Shown: positions 20,398 to 30,801 of the stretch, one piece after another
Numbering within the stretch: position 1 is the stretch's first letter
Layout: each line of letters opens with the position of its first letter
NCBI GenBank assembly: GCA_012103475.1
Contig: WLWS01000003.1
Location: forward strand, 248,001 to 312,000
Direction: 5' to 3'
DNA: 64,000 nt
DNA from: Gammaproteobacteria bacterium
Lineage (GTDB): Bacteria; Pseudomonadota; Gammaproteobacteria; Eutrophobiales; Eutrophobiaceae
Notes under the pieces: model-generated
What the model was told of the DNA's origin: nothing
Seen by the model: only the letters and a program-made list of their open reading frames with translations
Database searches by the model: none
Position numbers and translations under genes: made by a program

Positions 20398-22488
20398 ATG
20401 AATTACATGGACAACATATCGATAATCAGTAATCTGCTCGGTGCTGCATTTTTCTTGCTCCTGGCAGTGTTACTATTAATAAACTGGCGACATCAATTAG
20501 TTGGTGCCTTACTAATACTCTGTTCTTTAATTTCTTCAGTTTGGTTTTCATTTATTACCTACAATACATTGTCCGGTGATATACCACTGATATGGATAAA
20601 AGTGGTGGAAACAGTTCGCGATTGTTCCTGGTTGGTATTTTTATACGTAGTTTTGAAACAACGTCCTGATATCAGTATCTCGACACGCTTCAAGATCATG
20701 ATCCCATTTGCCATTTCCTTTTTAACTTTGGCTCTCATTACGCTTATTATTTTCCAGAATAAGTTTGGTAATTTTCAGTTAGAAATTCTTAATAAAGTAA
20801 GTATTAATTATATCGGTTATTTATTGGTGGCATTACTTGGTCTTTTATTAGTAGAACAGCTATATCGCAGCACATTACCAAGCGCCAGATGGGCAGTAAA
20901 ATTTCTATGTCTTGGCATTGGAGGGATTTTTGCCTACGACTTTTTTCTATATTCAGAAGCTCTTTTGTTTAACCGCATTAATTCCGATATTTGGTTCGTA
21001 CGTGGAGCTGTTAATGCCATGTGTGTGCCTCTAATTGCCGTTGCTGTCGCCAGAAACCCGCAATGGAAAATGGAGTTGTTCGTGTCAAGGCACGTTGTTT
21101 ATCAAAGCACAGCTACTTTTGTTGCTGGCGTGTATCTCATGTCAATGGCAATAATTGGTTATTATATACGTAATTTTGGTGGCACATGGGGAAGCGCCCT
21201 GCAGATTGTATTTATTTTCGGGGCATCGTTATTTCTTGTTGTATTTATTTTCTCAGAACAAATGCGAGTTAGACTGAAAGTCTATCTGGCAGAGCATTTT
21301 TACAAAAACAAATACGATTACAGACAGGAATGGCTTGGTATAACCAGAATATTATCTGAGAACAAAGACGATAACGAACTTTACGGAAACATTATTCGTG
21401 CTGTAGCCAAAATCATGAATAGCCCCGGTGGTGGTATTTGGCTTGAAGATCATACTAAGCTTTATAGAAAAACTGCTTCATTGAGTTTTCATGAAAATGT
21501 CGATGAGGAAATCCATCTTTCACCAGAGCTGATCGAATTAATGACATCAAGTCATGCTGTAATCAATCTAAGCAGATATAGAAAGCAGCCCGAGGTTTAT
21601 AAAAAAATAGAACTTCCTGCAAAACTGTCTTCTTATGACGATATTTGGTTAATGGTGTCTCTAATAAATGGTGATTCTTTACTTGGGTTTTTATTGATTT
21701 TACGTCCGCACACTGAAATCTCATTTGAAGCAGAAGATATCGACCTTCTCACGACTGTTGGTAAGCAGATCGCAAGTTACATTGCTTTATTACAAGCAAC
21801 TGAGAATTTGGCAGAAGCAAGGCAATTTGAAGCTTTTAACAGGTTATCTGCTTTCGTCGTTCACGATATTAAAAATCTGGTAGCACAATTATCACTTATT
21901 AATACAAACTCAATTAAATTTAGAAATGAACCAGAGTTTATTGATGATACTTTTTTAACTATAGAAAATTCCGTCAGTAAAATGAAACGTTTGCTTGCAA
22001 ACTTACGCAAAGAGGAAATACTCGGAACGCAGGTAAATCAGCAAATTAGTGTGAACGAACTACTTCGGCGTGTTGTTACTATCAGAAGTGTTGAATTACC
22101 AGTACCAATAATCGAAAAAATGGAATCGGATTTATTACTGACTCTCAATAAGGATGAACTGGAATCCGTTCTGGAACACCTTGTTCAGAATGCCCAGGAA
22201 GCAACAAGTGACGATGGTAATGTGACTTTATCATCGTCACTTGTAGACAATGAGATTAGAATCTACGTTCGTGATAATGGATCGGGTATGGATGACGAGT
22301 TTATTCGTAAGCGGCTATTTAGACCCTTTGATACGACAAAAGGAAATGCGGGAATGGGAATAGGGGTATACGAAAGTAGAGCGATTGTGCAAGCGATGGG
22401 TGGAAGAATACGGGTTGAAAGTAAAGTCGGAAAGGGGACAGTTTTTACAATTTGTTTACCCCTAACCAAGATAAAATCAGAAGATTAA
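20398..22488 (+). CDS. prsK: XrtA/PEP-CTERM-type histidine kinase PrsK
   Basis: N-terminal multi-TM region, GAF region, 'FVVHDIKNLVAQLSLI' H-box, HATPase 'VQNAQEATSDDGNVTLSS...DNGSGMDDEFIRKRLFRPFDTTKGNAGMGIGVYESRAIVQAMGG'. Confidence 0.9.
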   Translation: MNYMDNISIISNLLGAAFFLLLAVLLLINWRHQLVGALLILCSLISSVWFSFITYNTLSGDIPLIWIKVVETVRDCSWLVFLYVVLKQRPDISISTRFKIMIPFAISFLTLALITLIIFQNKFGNFQLEILNKVSINYIGYLLVALLGLLLVEQLYRSTLPSARWAVKFLCLGIGGIFAYDFFLYSEALLFNRINSDIWFVRGAVNAMCVPLIAVAVARNPQWKMELFVSRHVVYQSTATFVAGVYLMSMAIIGYYIRNFGGTWGSALQIVFIFGASLFLVVFIFSEQMRVRLKVYLAEHFYKNKYDYRQEWLGITRILSENKDDNELYGNIIRAVAKIMNSPGGGIWLEDHTKLYRKTASLSFHENVDEEIHLSPELIELMTSSHAVINLSRYRKQPEVYKKIELPAKLSSYDDIWLMVSLINGDSLLGFLLILRPHTEISFEAEDIDLLTTVGKQIASYIALLQATENLAEARQFEAFNRLSAFVVHDIKNLVAQLSLINTNSIKFRNEPEFIDDTFLTIENSVSKMKRLLANLRKEEILGTQVNQQISVNELLRRVVTIRSVELPVPIIEKMESDLLLTLNKDELESVLEHLVQNAQEATSDDGNVTLSSSLVDNEIRIYVRDNGSGMDDEFIRKRLFRPFDTTKGNAGMGIGVYESRAIVQAMGGRIRVESKVGKGTVFTICLPLTKIKSED

Positions 22489-22510
22489 TCAAAATACTTA
22501 AGGGAAGCTT

Positions 22511-23875
22511 ATGGCGAGATCAAAAACAGAAGTTAGAAAGCTCTTGGTGGTTGAAGACGACGCAGGCTTACGTAAGCAATTAAAATGGTGCTTTTCTGAT
22601 TACAAACTATATATGGTAAGTGATCGTAAAAGCGCTATAACAGAAATACAAAACAATCAGCCACCAGTCGTAACACTGGACCTGGGATTACCACCTGATC
22701 CAACTAATGCAGCAGAAGGTTTGGCGACCCTGGAGCAAATACTTTCAATCGAACCGAATACAAAAGTAATTGTTGTTACAGGTAACGATGAAAAGGAGAA
22801 CGCACTGAAAGCGATAGCGATGGGTGCTTATGATTATTATCAAAAACCTGTCGATCCCGAAATATTGAGTCTGATTGTAGAAAGGGCTCATAATTTGTGT
22901 AGCTTGGAGCAGGAAAACAGAAAGTTAATTGAGGAAAAATCCAGCAGAGCTTTGAAAGATTTTGTTACTGCAGATCCTCGAATGGTTAAGATGTGTCAAA
23001 CAATTGAGAAGGTGGCACCGAATGATGTGAGCGTATTATTGTTAGGAGAAAGTGGCACTGGTAAGGAATTACTGGCTCGTGCTCTTCATGAGCATAGTCA
23101 TCGAAAAGATAATTCGTTTATTGCTATTAACTGTGCAGCCATTCCTGAAACATTACTGGAGAGTGAGTTATTCGGTTATGAGAAAGGCGCATTTACCGGT
23201 GCTCAGAAGAAAACGCTGGGTAAAATCGAATATGCACATGAAGGCACGCTTTTTCTGGATGAGATTGGCGATTTGTCTCAGGCTTTGCAGGCCAAACTAT
23301 TAAGGTTTTTGCAGGAACGAGTTATAGAACGTGTTGGCGGGCGGGAAGAAATACCAGTCGATGTACGAATTATATGTGCTACACACCAGCAACTGGAAAC
23401 TAATATGAAATCCGGTACTTTCAGGGAAGACCTTTTTTATCGGATTAGCGAGGTTACTATAGAAATTCCTCCACTACGTGAAAGAGTCGGGGATGCAGTT
23501 CTACTGGTTAAGTATTTTATGGAAATGAGTACTAGTGATAAAACTAAGCCCCTCAGGTTGAGCGAAGAAGCAATAATGGCAATAGAGCAATATGACTGGC
23601 CCGGGAATGTTAGAGAGCTAGAGAATAAGGTGAAACGTGCTACAATTATGTGCGAAAACAGTCGCGTTAACGCTGAAGATTTGGAACTTAATGTCGTTGA
23701 CACTGATGAGCTTGGTTTGAACCTGAAATCCGCCAAAGACAAGCTCGAGCACGAACTATTATCCAGAGCTCTGTTACGCGGTAATGGAAAGCTGACTCGC
23801 GCTGCAGAGTTACTCGGTGTCAGTAGACCCACATTGTATGACTTACTGGACAAACATGATCTGAAAGAGAAATAG
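22511..23875 (+). CDS. prsR: PrsR-like sigma-54-dependent response regulator
   Basis: Receiver domain, AAA+ 'GESGTGKELLARALHEHS', GAFTGA, C-terminal Fis HTH 'LTRAAELLGVSRPTLYDLLDKHDL'. Confidence 0.93.
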   Translation: MARSKTEVRKLLVVEDDAGLRKQLKWCFSDYKLYMVSDRKSAITEIQNNQPPVVTLDLGLPPDPTNAAEGLATLEQILSIEPNTKVIVVTGNDEKENALKAIAMGAYDYYQKPVDPEILSLIVERAHNLCSLEQENRKLIEEKSSRALKDFVTADPRMVKMCQTIEKVAPNDVSVLLLGESGTGKELLARALHEHSHRKDNSFIAINCAAIPETLLESELFGYEKGAFTGAQKKTLGKIEYAHEGTLFLDEIGDLSQALQAKLLRFLQERVIERVGGREEIPVDVRIICATHQQLETNMKSGTFREDLFYRISEVTIEIPPLRERVGDAVLLVKYFMEMSTSDKTKPLRLSEEAIMAIEQYDWPGNVRELENKVKRATIMCENSRVNAEDLELNVVDTDELGLNLKSAKDKLEHELLSRALLRGNGKLTRAAELLGVSRPTLYDLLDKHDLKEK

Positions 23876-24014
23876 GATGGCTTGGAGTTAATTGATGATC
23901 GGGGAATTACTTAAAGAATGTTCAGGTAATTCTGTGTTTTCTTCAGTTACATTTTATACATGCGCTTGAATATCTGGATATTCACTCTTAGTTAAGTATC
24001 GGGAGACTATTACT

Positions 24015-24659
24015 ATGGGCTTACACAAGCTAGCACTTTCAAATTTAAATTTATCTCTATTGGCAATAATAATTTTGATTACTGCCGGTTGTAATATGAC
24101 AGGTGCAAAAAACTCACTGTCAGTTGATCAGATGCCTGCTAGTGCACCCGAATTCGACTATCTGATTGGACCGGGTGATAGATTGAATATATTCGTCTGG
24201 CGAAATGCAGATGTATCGGCTGATGGTATACCCGTAATGCCAGATGGACGTATATCATCTCCTCTGGTTGGAGACATGATTGCTAGTGGCAAGACCCCGA
24301 TACAATTGGCAAAAAATATTGAAGAAGTGCTATCTGAAGTTATAAAAAACCCTTTGGTTACGGTTACTGTGACTAACTATGTTGGAGGTTATGCTCAGCA
24401 GGTAAGAGTTGTTGGTGAAGCGACCACACCAAGAGCTTTACCTTATAACAATAATATGACTTTACTTGACGTCATGATCGCTGTTGGAGGATTGACTGAG
24501 TTCGCGGCAGGAAACAAAGCAGTCATCGTTCGTGAAGTCAATGGAGTTGAAACTCAATTCAACGTCAAGCTTGAGGACTTGTTGAAAGGTGGTGATATCA
24601 GTGCCAATGCAAAGGTAGCGCCGGGTGACATAGTCGTAATCCCAGAATCCTTGTTCTGA
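24015..24659 (+). CDS. Polysaccharide export (Wza/EpsE-like) lipoprotein, XrtA type
   Basis: Lipobox-like 'ITAGCN', 'YLIGPGDRLNIFVWRNADVSADGIPVMPDGRISSPLVGDM', SLBB region. Confidence 0.9.
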   Translation: MGLHKLALSNLNLSLLAIIILITAGCNMTGAKNSLSVDQMPASAPEFDYLIGPGDRLNIFVWRNADVSADGIPVMPDGRISSPLVGDMIASGKTPIQLAKNIEEVLSEVIKNPLVTVTVTNYVGGYAQQVRVVGEATTPRALPYNNNMTLLDVMIAVGGLTEFAAGNKAVIVREVNGVETQFNVKLEDLLKGGDISANAKVAPGDIVVIPESLF

Positions 24660-24704
24660 CAAAAAATAAAGAACCTGCTTTATTAATAAACGCACGTATT
24701 TTCA

Positions 24705-26288
24705 ATGAGAGAAATTGCCGAACAGCTTCGAGCACAACTGTGGATCATTTTACACCACAGATATATAGCTTTAATAACTGCAATAGTTATTTGTAGTATT
24801 GGCTGGGTTGGCATTAATTTTATTCCTGATGAATATCAGGCTGAAACCAAGGTATACCTTGATACACAATCTGTTTTGAAATCACTGCTTCAAGGACTTG
24901 CTGTTGATAATAATACACGAGAGCAGTCAGCAGAGGTTATGCAGCGAACTTTAATCACCCGTCCGAATATGCAGAAAGTGGTACTTGAAACCGATTTGAA
25001 TTTAAAACTCAACGGGCCACAAGAAACAGAACGCATGATTGATTCACTGATGAAAAACATCAAGATAAATTCAATTTCACTCTTAAAGCAACGGGATAGT
25101 AACAGTAACTTGTATTTAATCCGCTATACCAATAGAGATCCGGAAATCGCGAAGAACGTTATTGTCGTTCTATTAAATATTTTTGTTGAGAGTATTCTGG
25201 GTGATAGTCGAAAGGATACACATGAGGCAGAAGAATTTCTCGATGAGCAAATCCGTGATTATGAGAAAAGGCAGTATGAGGCCGAAGAAAGATTAAAATT
25301 ATTTAAGCAGAAAAATATTGGCGCAATGCCTGAAGACGGTCGTACCCAGTATCAAAAAATTGCTACTTTAGATGCAAAAATTGAAGCAACAAATCTGGCG
25401 CTCTCTGAAACTGAAAATCGTATAGTCGAACTAAAGAGACAAATTAAAAATCTGGTGACATCGACTTATAACTCAGATACAGGTCCTGCTCTACTTAACC
25501 CACTGGATATAAGAATCGGTGAGATGGAGACAAAACTGGACGAGTTAATGCTGCAATATACTGAAAACCATCCGGACGTTATTAATACAAAATTGATACT
25601 GGATCAATTAGAGCAGAAGAAACAATCAAAAAATCAGCATAGTCCAGACGATTCAGCAGAAAAATCCGTGGACAACAATGTTCTGAGTCTGCCCTTATAT
25701 CAGGAATTGAATGTGATGTTAGGACAAGCACAGTCAGAAGCGGTAGCCCTGAAGACCAGAAGTGCGCAGTATGAGAAACAACGCGCAGAAAAAGCATCGT
25801 TGTTAAAGACGCTCTCAGAAGTAGAGGCTGAATTGTCAAACTTGAACAGGGATTATGCTATAAACAAGAAAATGTATGAAGATCTTGTGGTGAGAAGGGA
25901 ATCTTCAATACTATCTGCGAAGGCTGATCAAAGTGGAGACAAGCTTCAGTTTAAAATTATCGAACCACCCAGAAAACCACTTATTCCTTATAGCCCCAAC
26001 AGGATATTGTTAACTACTCTAGTGATGCTGGCGGGTATAGGCGGTGGTATTGGCGTTGCTCTTTTCTACGAACAGATTCGACCTACTTTTTATACACGTA
26101 AACAGGTAATTGACAGTATGGATATACCTGTTCTGGGCAGCGTATCCATGTTTTGGACTGCCGAAGAAAAAATGAAAAGACGGTTTGGACTGGCTATTTT
26201 CGGAACCATTGGTTTTATACTACTTGGCTCATATATTGGTGTACTGATTTATAATGGTTTGCCATTTGATATTCGCGATTATATGTAA
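24705..26288 (+). CDS. Polysaccharide chain length determinant (Wzz/GumC-like), XrtA type
   Basis: N- and C-terminal TM segments with coiled-coil; 'PDEYQAETKVYLDTQSVLKSLLQGLAVDNN', 'QFKIIEPPRKPLIPYSPNRILL'. Confidence 0.9.
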   Translation: MREIAEQLRAQLWIILHHRYIALITAIVICSIGWVGINFIPDEYQAETKVYLDTQSVLKSLLQGLAVDNNTREQSAEVMQRTLITRPNMQKVVLETDLNLKLNGPQETERMIDSLMKNIKINSISLLKQRDSNSNLYLIRYTNRDPEIAKNVIVVLLNIFVESILGDSRKDTHEAEEFLDEQIRDYEKRQYEAEERLKLFKQKNIGAMPEDGRTQYQKIATLDAKIEATNLALSETENRIVELKRQIKNLVTSTYNSDTGPALLNPLDIRIGEMETKLDELMLQYTENHPDVINTKLILDQLEQKKQSKNQHSPDDSAEKSVDNNVLSLPLYQELNVMLGQAQSEAVALKTRSAQYEKQRAEKASLLKTLSEVEAELSNLNRDYAINKKMYEDLVVRRESSILSAKADQSGDKLQFKIIEPPRKPLIPYSPNRILLTTLVMLAGIGGGIGVALFYEQIRPTFYTRKQVIDSMDIPVLGSVSMFWTAEEKMKRRFGLAIFGTIGFILLGSYIGVLIYNGLPFDIRDYM

Positions 26289-26315
26289 TGATAAAAGGAA
26301 TTCGAAACTAATATA

Positions 26316-27209
26316 ATGAGTATTATAGAGAAAGTAATCGAGAAGCTTGATCAAGAAAAGCCGGCGAGCACCGATAGCAGGAAAAAAGTTATCGACGTAA
26401 AGTCAAAGCGCACTAAACCCTTAAATCAGTCTAATAATCCTTCCGAAAGTAATGGGCAGGTTGGTCCGCTTGATGATGAGCAGGAAAACTATTATGAGCT
26501 CGACTTTCAACGACTTAACAATCATGGAATCCTTACACCGGATTCGATAAACATTACTCTTTCAGAGCAGTTTCGAAGGATCAAACTTCCCGTTCTGGCA
26601 AATGCTTTTGGCGAAAATACGCTGAATGCTGAAGGCAGCAACATGATTATGGTGACTAGTTCCCTGCAAAATGAAGGTAAGTCGTTTACATCATTTAATT
26701 TGGCAATGAGTATAGCTAAAGAATTTAATCATACAGTGCTGTATATAGATGCGGATATTAGGCAAAGGATGATGGAAAGCTTTCTCGGTATTGGTGAACG
26801 GTCAGGTCTCGTTGATTATTTGCTCGATGATAGTATTGCTTTAGGTGATTTGTTTGTTAAAACAAATGTGCCCAGATTGACATTACTTCCTTCTGGACGA
26901 CGCTATGACCGGGTAACAGAACTGTGGTCAAGTCAAAGAATGAATCAGTTAATGTCTGAATTGTCTCAGCGATATAGTGACAGACTAATTATTTTTGATG
27001 CGCCTCCATTGTTGCAAGATTCATCTGCGTCAATACTGGCTCGTTTGGTAGGGCAAGTCATTATTATCGTTGAAGCGGAAAAAACGCCCAGACATATTGT
27101 CGAAGAAGCAGTCACTATGCTGGACGATTCTACTTATGTCGGACTGATATTGAATAAAAGTAATCAACGTGATGTGGCTGATAATGTTTACTACTATGGC
27201 GATGCTTAA
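26316..27209 (+). CDS. Tyrosine autokinase (BY-kinase-like), XrtA type
   Basis: 'MVTSSLQNEGKSFTSFNLAMSIAKEFNHTVLYIDADIRQ', 'LIIFDAPPLLQDSSASILA'; Tyr-containing C-terminus (NVYYYGDA). Confidence 0.88.
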   Translation: MSIIEKVIEKLDQEKPASTDSRKKVIDVKSKRTKPLNQSNNPSESNGQVGPLDDEQENYYELDFQRLNNHGILTPDSINITLSEQFRRIKLPVLANAFGENTLNAEGSNMIMVTSSLQNEGKSFTSFNLAMSIAKEFNHTVLYIDADIRQRMMESFLGIGERSGLVDYLLDDSIALGDLFVKTNVPRLTLLPSGRRYDRVTELWSSQRMNQLMSELSQRYSDRLIIFDAPPLLQDSSASILARLVGQVIIIVEAEKTPRHIVEEAVTMLDDSTYVGLILNKSNQRDVADNVYYYGDA

Positions 27210-27285
27210 CGCAATTAGCTAATCTCGACATAACTTATCTGTTGATTCCTATGATTCAAATATCCAGGGTGTTTTTGGACAAGCT

Positions 27286-28740
27286 ATGAATCAGCTATTT
27301 TTCATACCACATTTATGCAAGCGCAGCCCAGTCCTCCTTTTGTATATGGCCTCATTCTGGCTTGGTGTCGAGCCTTTAGATGCATCTGACTGGGTGATAA
27401 ACCCGGCAATCGAAGTCCGGGAGGTTTATACAGACAATGTGCTTTTAAGTCCTGCTAATCTTGCAGAAGATGATTTCATCACTGTTATCACTCCCGCCAT
27501 AGCGATTAGTAATATACGCAAGCGAACTGAAATTAATCTGGATTATAGTTTGCAGAATATCTTGTACTTGAATAGCGGGGAGCGAAATACGCAATTTCAT
27601 CTCCTACATGTAGATGGCAAGGGAGAAATTTATGAAGACAGATTATTTCTGGATATCTTCCTGGATAGGAGTACGCAAAACCTGAACAATACGGGGAATA
27701 CGGCACTTGATAATTTGTCTGTTTCATCAGATAGAGGCACAGTATTAACCTATGGTATATCGCCCTATTGGCAACAACGTGTCGGAGGGCTAATGGAAAT
27801 AGATGCACGATTTAAATGGGATGAAGTAGATTCGAGCAGTTTTTCTCAAAGTCGGGCGACTGATGTGAAAATAAGTCTGTCAAGTGGAGCTGATTTTAAT
27901 CGTTTGTTGTGGGATATTAATTTCAAAAATCATAAAGTAAAGAATAATTCGGCTCGTTCAACCTTAATACGTAATTCCCAGTTTCAGCTAAAGTACCTTC
28001 TGTCCAGAAAATTGGCTATAGTTTCTGAAGTAGGATATGACGATAATAATTACGAGAACTCGAGGGGAAATATTAGTGGTGTCTCATGGAGTATCGGAGC
28101 GGAGTGGAATCCCTCTACACGGACTTCACTGAAAAGTACTTACGGCGAAAGGTTTTTTGGCGATGATTTGGAGTTGCGCCTGACCCATAGAAGTAAAAGA
28201 ACCCAAACCCAGATTTCATATGAAAAAGTGCCAACAACAACCAGAGCTTCATTGTTGGAAAGACAGGCTTTTAATTCGACTGATATATTTGGTGTTCCAA
28301 TAGTGGACCCTGGCGTACAGGAAATAAGCGATCTGGATTTGAGTATCGTTTCTCAATCAGCAGAAACAATAATACGCAGCAGATTAACCGGCGCTTTTAG
28401 TTACAACCTTAGAAAACATATACTGAGTCTGTCTGCGATGTATGAAGAAGTTGATTATCAGTTTACCCGGCAGACAGAATTTTTACGCCGTTTTAATCTC
28501 AGTTGGAACTGGCAAATTATACCGAAAACAAGTTCTAGTATGAGCCTGGGGTGGAATAAAAATAATCAGAGAAATGCAAGAGATGAGAAATATATAATAG
28601 CTGAGCTTCGACTGGATTATAAACTTAGCACAAACATCGAAGTAGGCGTGGGCGCTCGTTTTGTCGATAGGCAGTCAAATATTCGACAATTTGAATACGA
28701 TGAAAGTCGAATTTTTGCAGATATAAACAAGAGATTTTAG
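27286..28740 (+). CDS. TIGR03016-like outer membrane beta-barrel protein
   Basis: 'WVINPAIEVREVYTDNVLLSP' N-terminus followed by alternating beta strands; position after the tyrosine kinase. Confidence 0.82.
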   Translation: MNQLFFIPHLCKRSPVLLLYMASFWLGVEPLDASDWVINPAIEVREVYTDNVLLSPANLAEDDFITVITPAIAISNIRKRTEINLDYSLQNILYLNSGERNTQFHLLHVDGKGEIYEDRLFLDIFLDRSTQNLNNTGNTALDNLSVSSDRGTVLTYGISPYWQQRVGGLMEIDARFKWDEVDSSSFSQSRATDVKISLSSGADFNRLLWDINFKNHKVKNNSARSTLIRNSQFQLKYLLSRKLAIVSEVGYDDNNYENSRGNISGVSWSIGAEWNPSTRTSLKSTYGERFFGDDLELRLTHRSKRTQTQISYEKVPTTTRASLLERQAFNSTDIFGVPIVDPGVQEISDLDLSIVSQSAETIIRSRLTGAFSYNLRKHILSLSAMYEEVDYQFTRQTEFLRRFNLSWNWQIIPKTSSSMSLGWNKNNQRNARDEKYIIAELRLDYKLSTNIEVGVGARFVDRQSNIRQFEYDESRIFADINKRF

Positions 28741-28774
28741 GACAAGCCAACATTGTTGATTAGAACAAAAAAAG

Positions 28775-29620
28775 ATGACTAAATTAAAAAACGCTATGAC
28801 TGTCGATGTAGAAGATTACTTTCAAGTATCTGCATTCGAAAATTATATTAGCAGGGATAGCTGGAATAAGTTAAATACGCGTGTTGAGGCCAATATAGAG
28901 CGCATACTTCTAATTTTTTCTGATCACAATGTTTCCGCAACGTTTTTCACTCTAGGCTGGATAGCAGAGCGACATCCGGAAATGGTAAAAAAGATTGTTG
29001 ATGCTGGGCACGAATTAGCAAGTCACGGTTACTCTCATATCAGGGTAACCCAGCAAAACCCTTCAGAATTCAGAGAAGATATAGTCAAAACCAAGGGCTT
29101 ACTAGAGGATATTGGCGGTGTCGAAGTGCAGGGGTATCGAGCGGCAAGTTACTCGATAGACAGTAGCAATCACCAGTGGGCCCACGAAGCACTAGATGCT
29201 GCGGGTCATAAGTATAGCTCCAGTATTTATCCTATAAAGCATGATTTATATGGTATTCCCGACGCACCAAGGCATCCCTATAAGATTACGAATCTGGACC
29301 TGCTGGAAATACCAATATCAACGATTAGTATCTATAATCATCGCCTGCCATGTGGTGGTGGTGGTTTTTTCAGATTATTCCCGTATATGATTTCCCGGAA
29401 AATGATTGAGCATGTAAACCAGAAAGAACAGGAACCATGCATGTTTTATTTTCATCCGTGGGAAATTGATATCGACCAACCAGTTGTCAAAGGACTGAAT
29501 TTTAAATCAAGATTCCGACACTATCTGAACCTGAAAAAGATGAACACAAGATTAACCCGACTACTGGATGATTTTACCTGGGGCAGGGTTGATTCGGTTT
29601 ACCTGGACAGGATCGCTTAG
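28775..29620 (+). CDS. XrtA-type polysaccharide deacetylase (TIGR03006-like)
   Basis: 'NAMTVDVEDYFQVSAFE', 'SATFFTLGWIAERHPEMVKKIVDAGHELASHGYSH', 'FYFHPWEID'. Confidence 0.92.
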   Translation: MTKLKNAMTVDVEDYFQVSAFENYISRDSWNKLNTRVEANIERILLIFSDHNVSATFFTLGWIAERHPEMVKKIVDAGHELASHGYSHIRVTQQNPSEFREDIVKTKGLLEDIGGVEVQGYRAASYSIDSSNHQWAHEALDAAGHKYSSSIYPIKHDLYGIPDAPRHPYKITNLDLLEIPISTISIYNHRLPCGGGGFFRLFPYMISRKMIEHVNQKEQEPCMFYFHPWEIDIDQPVVKGLNFKSRFRHYLNLKKMNTRLTRLLDDFTWGRVDSVYLDRIA

Positions 29621-29649
29621 AAGAACTTTATATACCTGGATTGAGTTGT

Positions 29650-30795
29650 ATGGAAATAATATTCTGGTTTCTCGTCCTTGCGACTTTGTACAGTTATTTT
29701 ATTTACCCACTTGTACTTTATACTCTAATCTTGTGTACTGGGAAAAGCCCACTTCTCACGAGTGAGGTCGAGAATTATACCAAGCCCAAGCTGACACTTA
29801 TAATTACAGCGCACAACGAGGAGAGTAGAATTGCTGAGAAATTGAAGAATAGTCTCACGATTCGTTATCCGCACGATAAACTACAAATTCTGGTTGCCTC
29901 AGATTGTTCGACTGACGAAACCGACACAATAGTTCAGGAAGCTTCAGCTCACGGAGTTGAATTAGTGAGGGCTGAAACTCGCAGAGGTAAGGAATATGCT
30001 CAATGGCTGGCAATTAAGCAGGCTACTGGAGATATTCTGATATTTTCAGACGTGGCAACTAATATTCCGGAAGACGCATTTAGTGTGATATCGGAAATAT
30101 TTATCGACCGTGATATAGGTGCAATCTCAAGTGAAGATAAATTTGTTACGGAAGATAACCGGATTGTGGGCGAAGGGCTGTATGTAAGATATGAGATGTG
30201 GCTTCGTAAAATCGAGTCACGTTTACGAGGTGTTGTTGGTCTAAGTGGTTCTTTTTTTGCGGTTCGTCGAGAATTATGCGAGAACTGGGATATTCTGGTG
30301 CCAAGTGATTTCAATACGGCTCTGAATTGTGCCTCACTTGGCTATGTCGCTGTATCAGATAATCGGCTTATTGGGATATTTAAAGATGTAAAAAACCCCA
30401 AAGGTGAATATGAGCGAAAAGTCAGGACTATAATAAGAGGTATTACGGCCTTATCGCGTAAACTGGAAGTACTGAACCCGGCCAAATATGGCATCTTTTC
30501 GTTTCAAGTCTGGAGCCATAAAGTGATGCGATGGTTGGTACCCTGGCTAATGCTTTTTACATTTTCAGTCAACACGCAATTGTTATCAAAACACTGGTTT
30601 TATGTTTTATCATTGATCATTCAAATATGTTTTTATGTCATTGCTATCTGTGGTTTCCTCTCTGAATCTTCCAGAAATAGAATTATTGTAAGACTGCCTT
30701 ATTATTTTATGCAGGCGAATATTGCTATCGCTCACGCAACAGTAACCTTTATTTTTGGTAAAAGAGTTACTGTATGGACGCCGAGCATTCGATAG
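29650..30795 (+). CDS. Family 2 glycosyltransferase, membrane-associated
   Basis: 'KLTLIITAHNEESRIAEKLKNSL', 'ILVASDCSTDETD', C-terminal TM segments. Confidence 0.85.
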   Translation: MEIIFWFLVLATLYSYFIYPLVLYTLILCTGKSPLLTSEVENYTKPKLTLIITAHNEESRIAEKLKNSLTIRYPHDKLQILVASDCSTDETDTIVQEASAHGVELVRAETRRGKEYAQWLAIKQATGDILIFSDVATNIPEDAFSVISEIFIDRDIGAISSEDKFVTEDNRIVGEGLYVRYEMWLRKIESRLRGVVGLSGSFFAVRRELCENWDILVPSDFNTALNCASLGYVAVSDNRLIGIFKDVKNPKGEYERKVRTIIRGITALSRKLEVLNPAKYGIFSFQVWSHKVMRWLVPWLMLFTFSVNTQLLSKHWFYVLSLIIQICFYVIAICGFLSESSRNRIIVRLPYYFMQANIAIAHATVTFIFGKRVTVWTPSIR

Positions 30796-30801
30796 TACGA
30801 C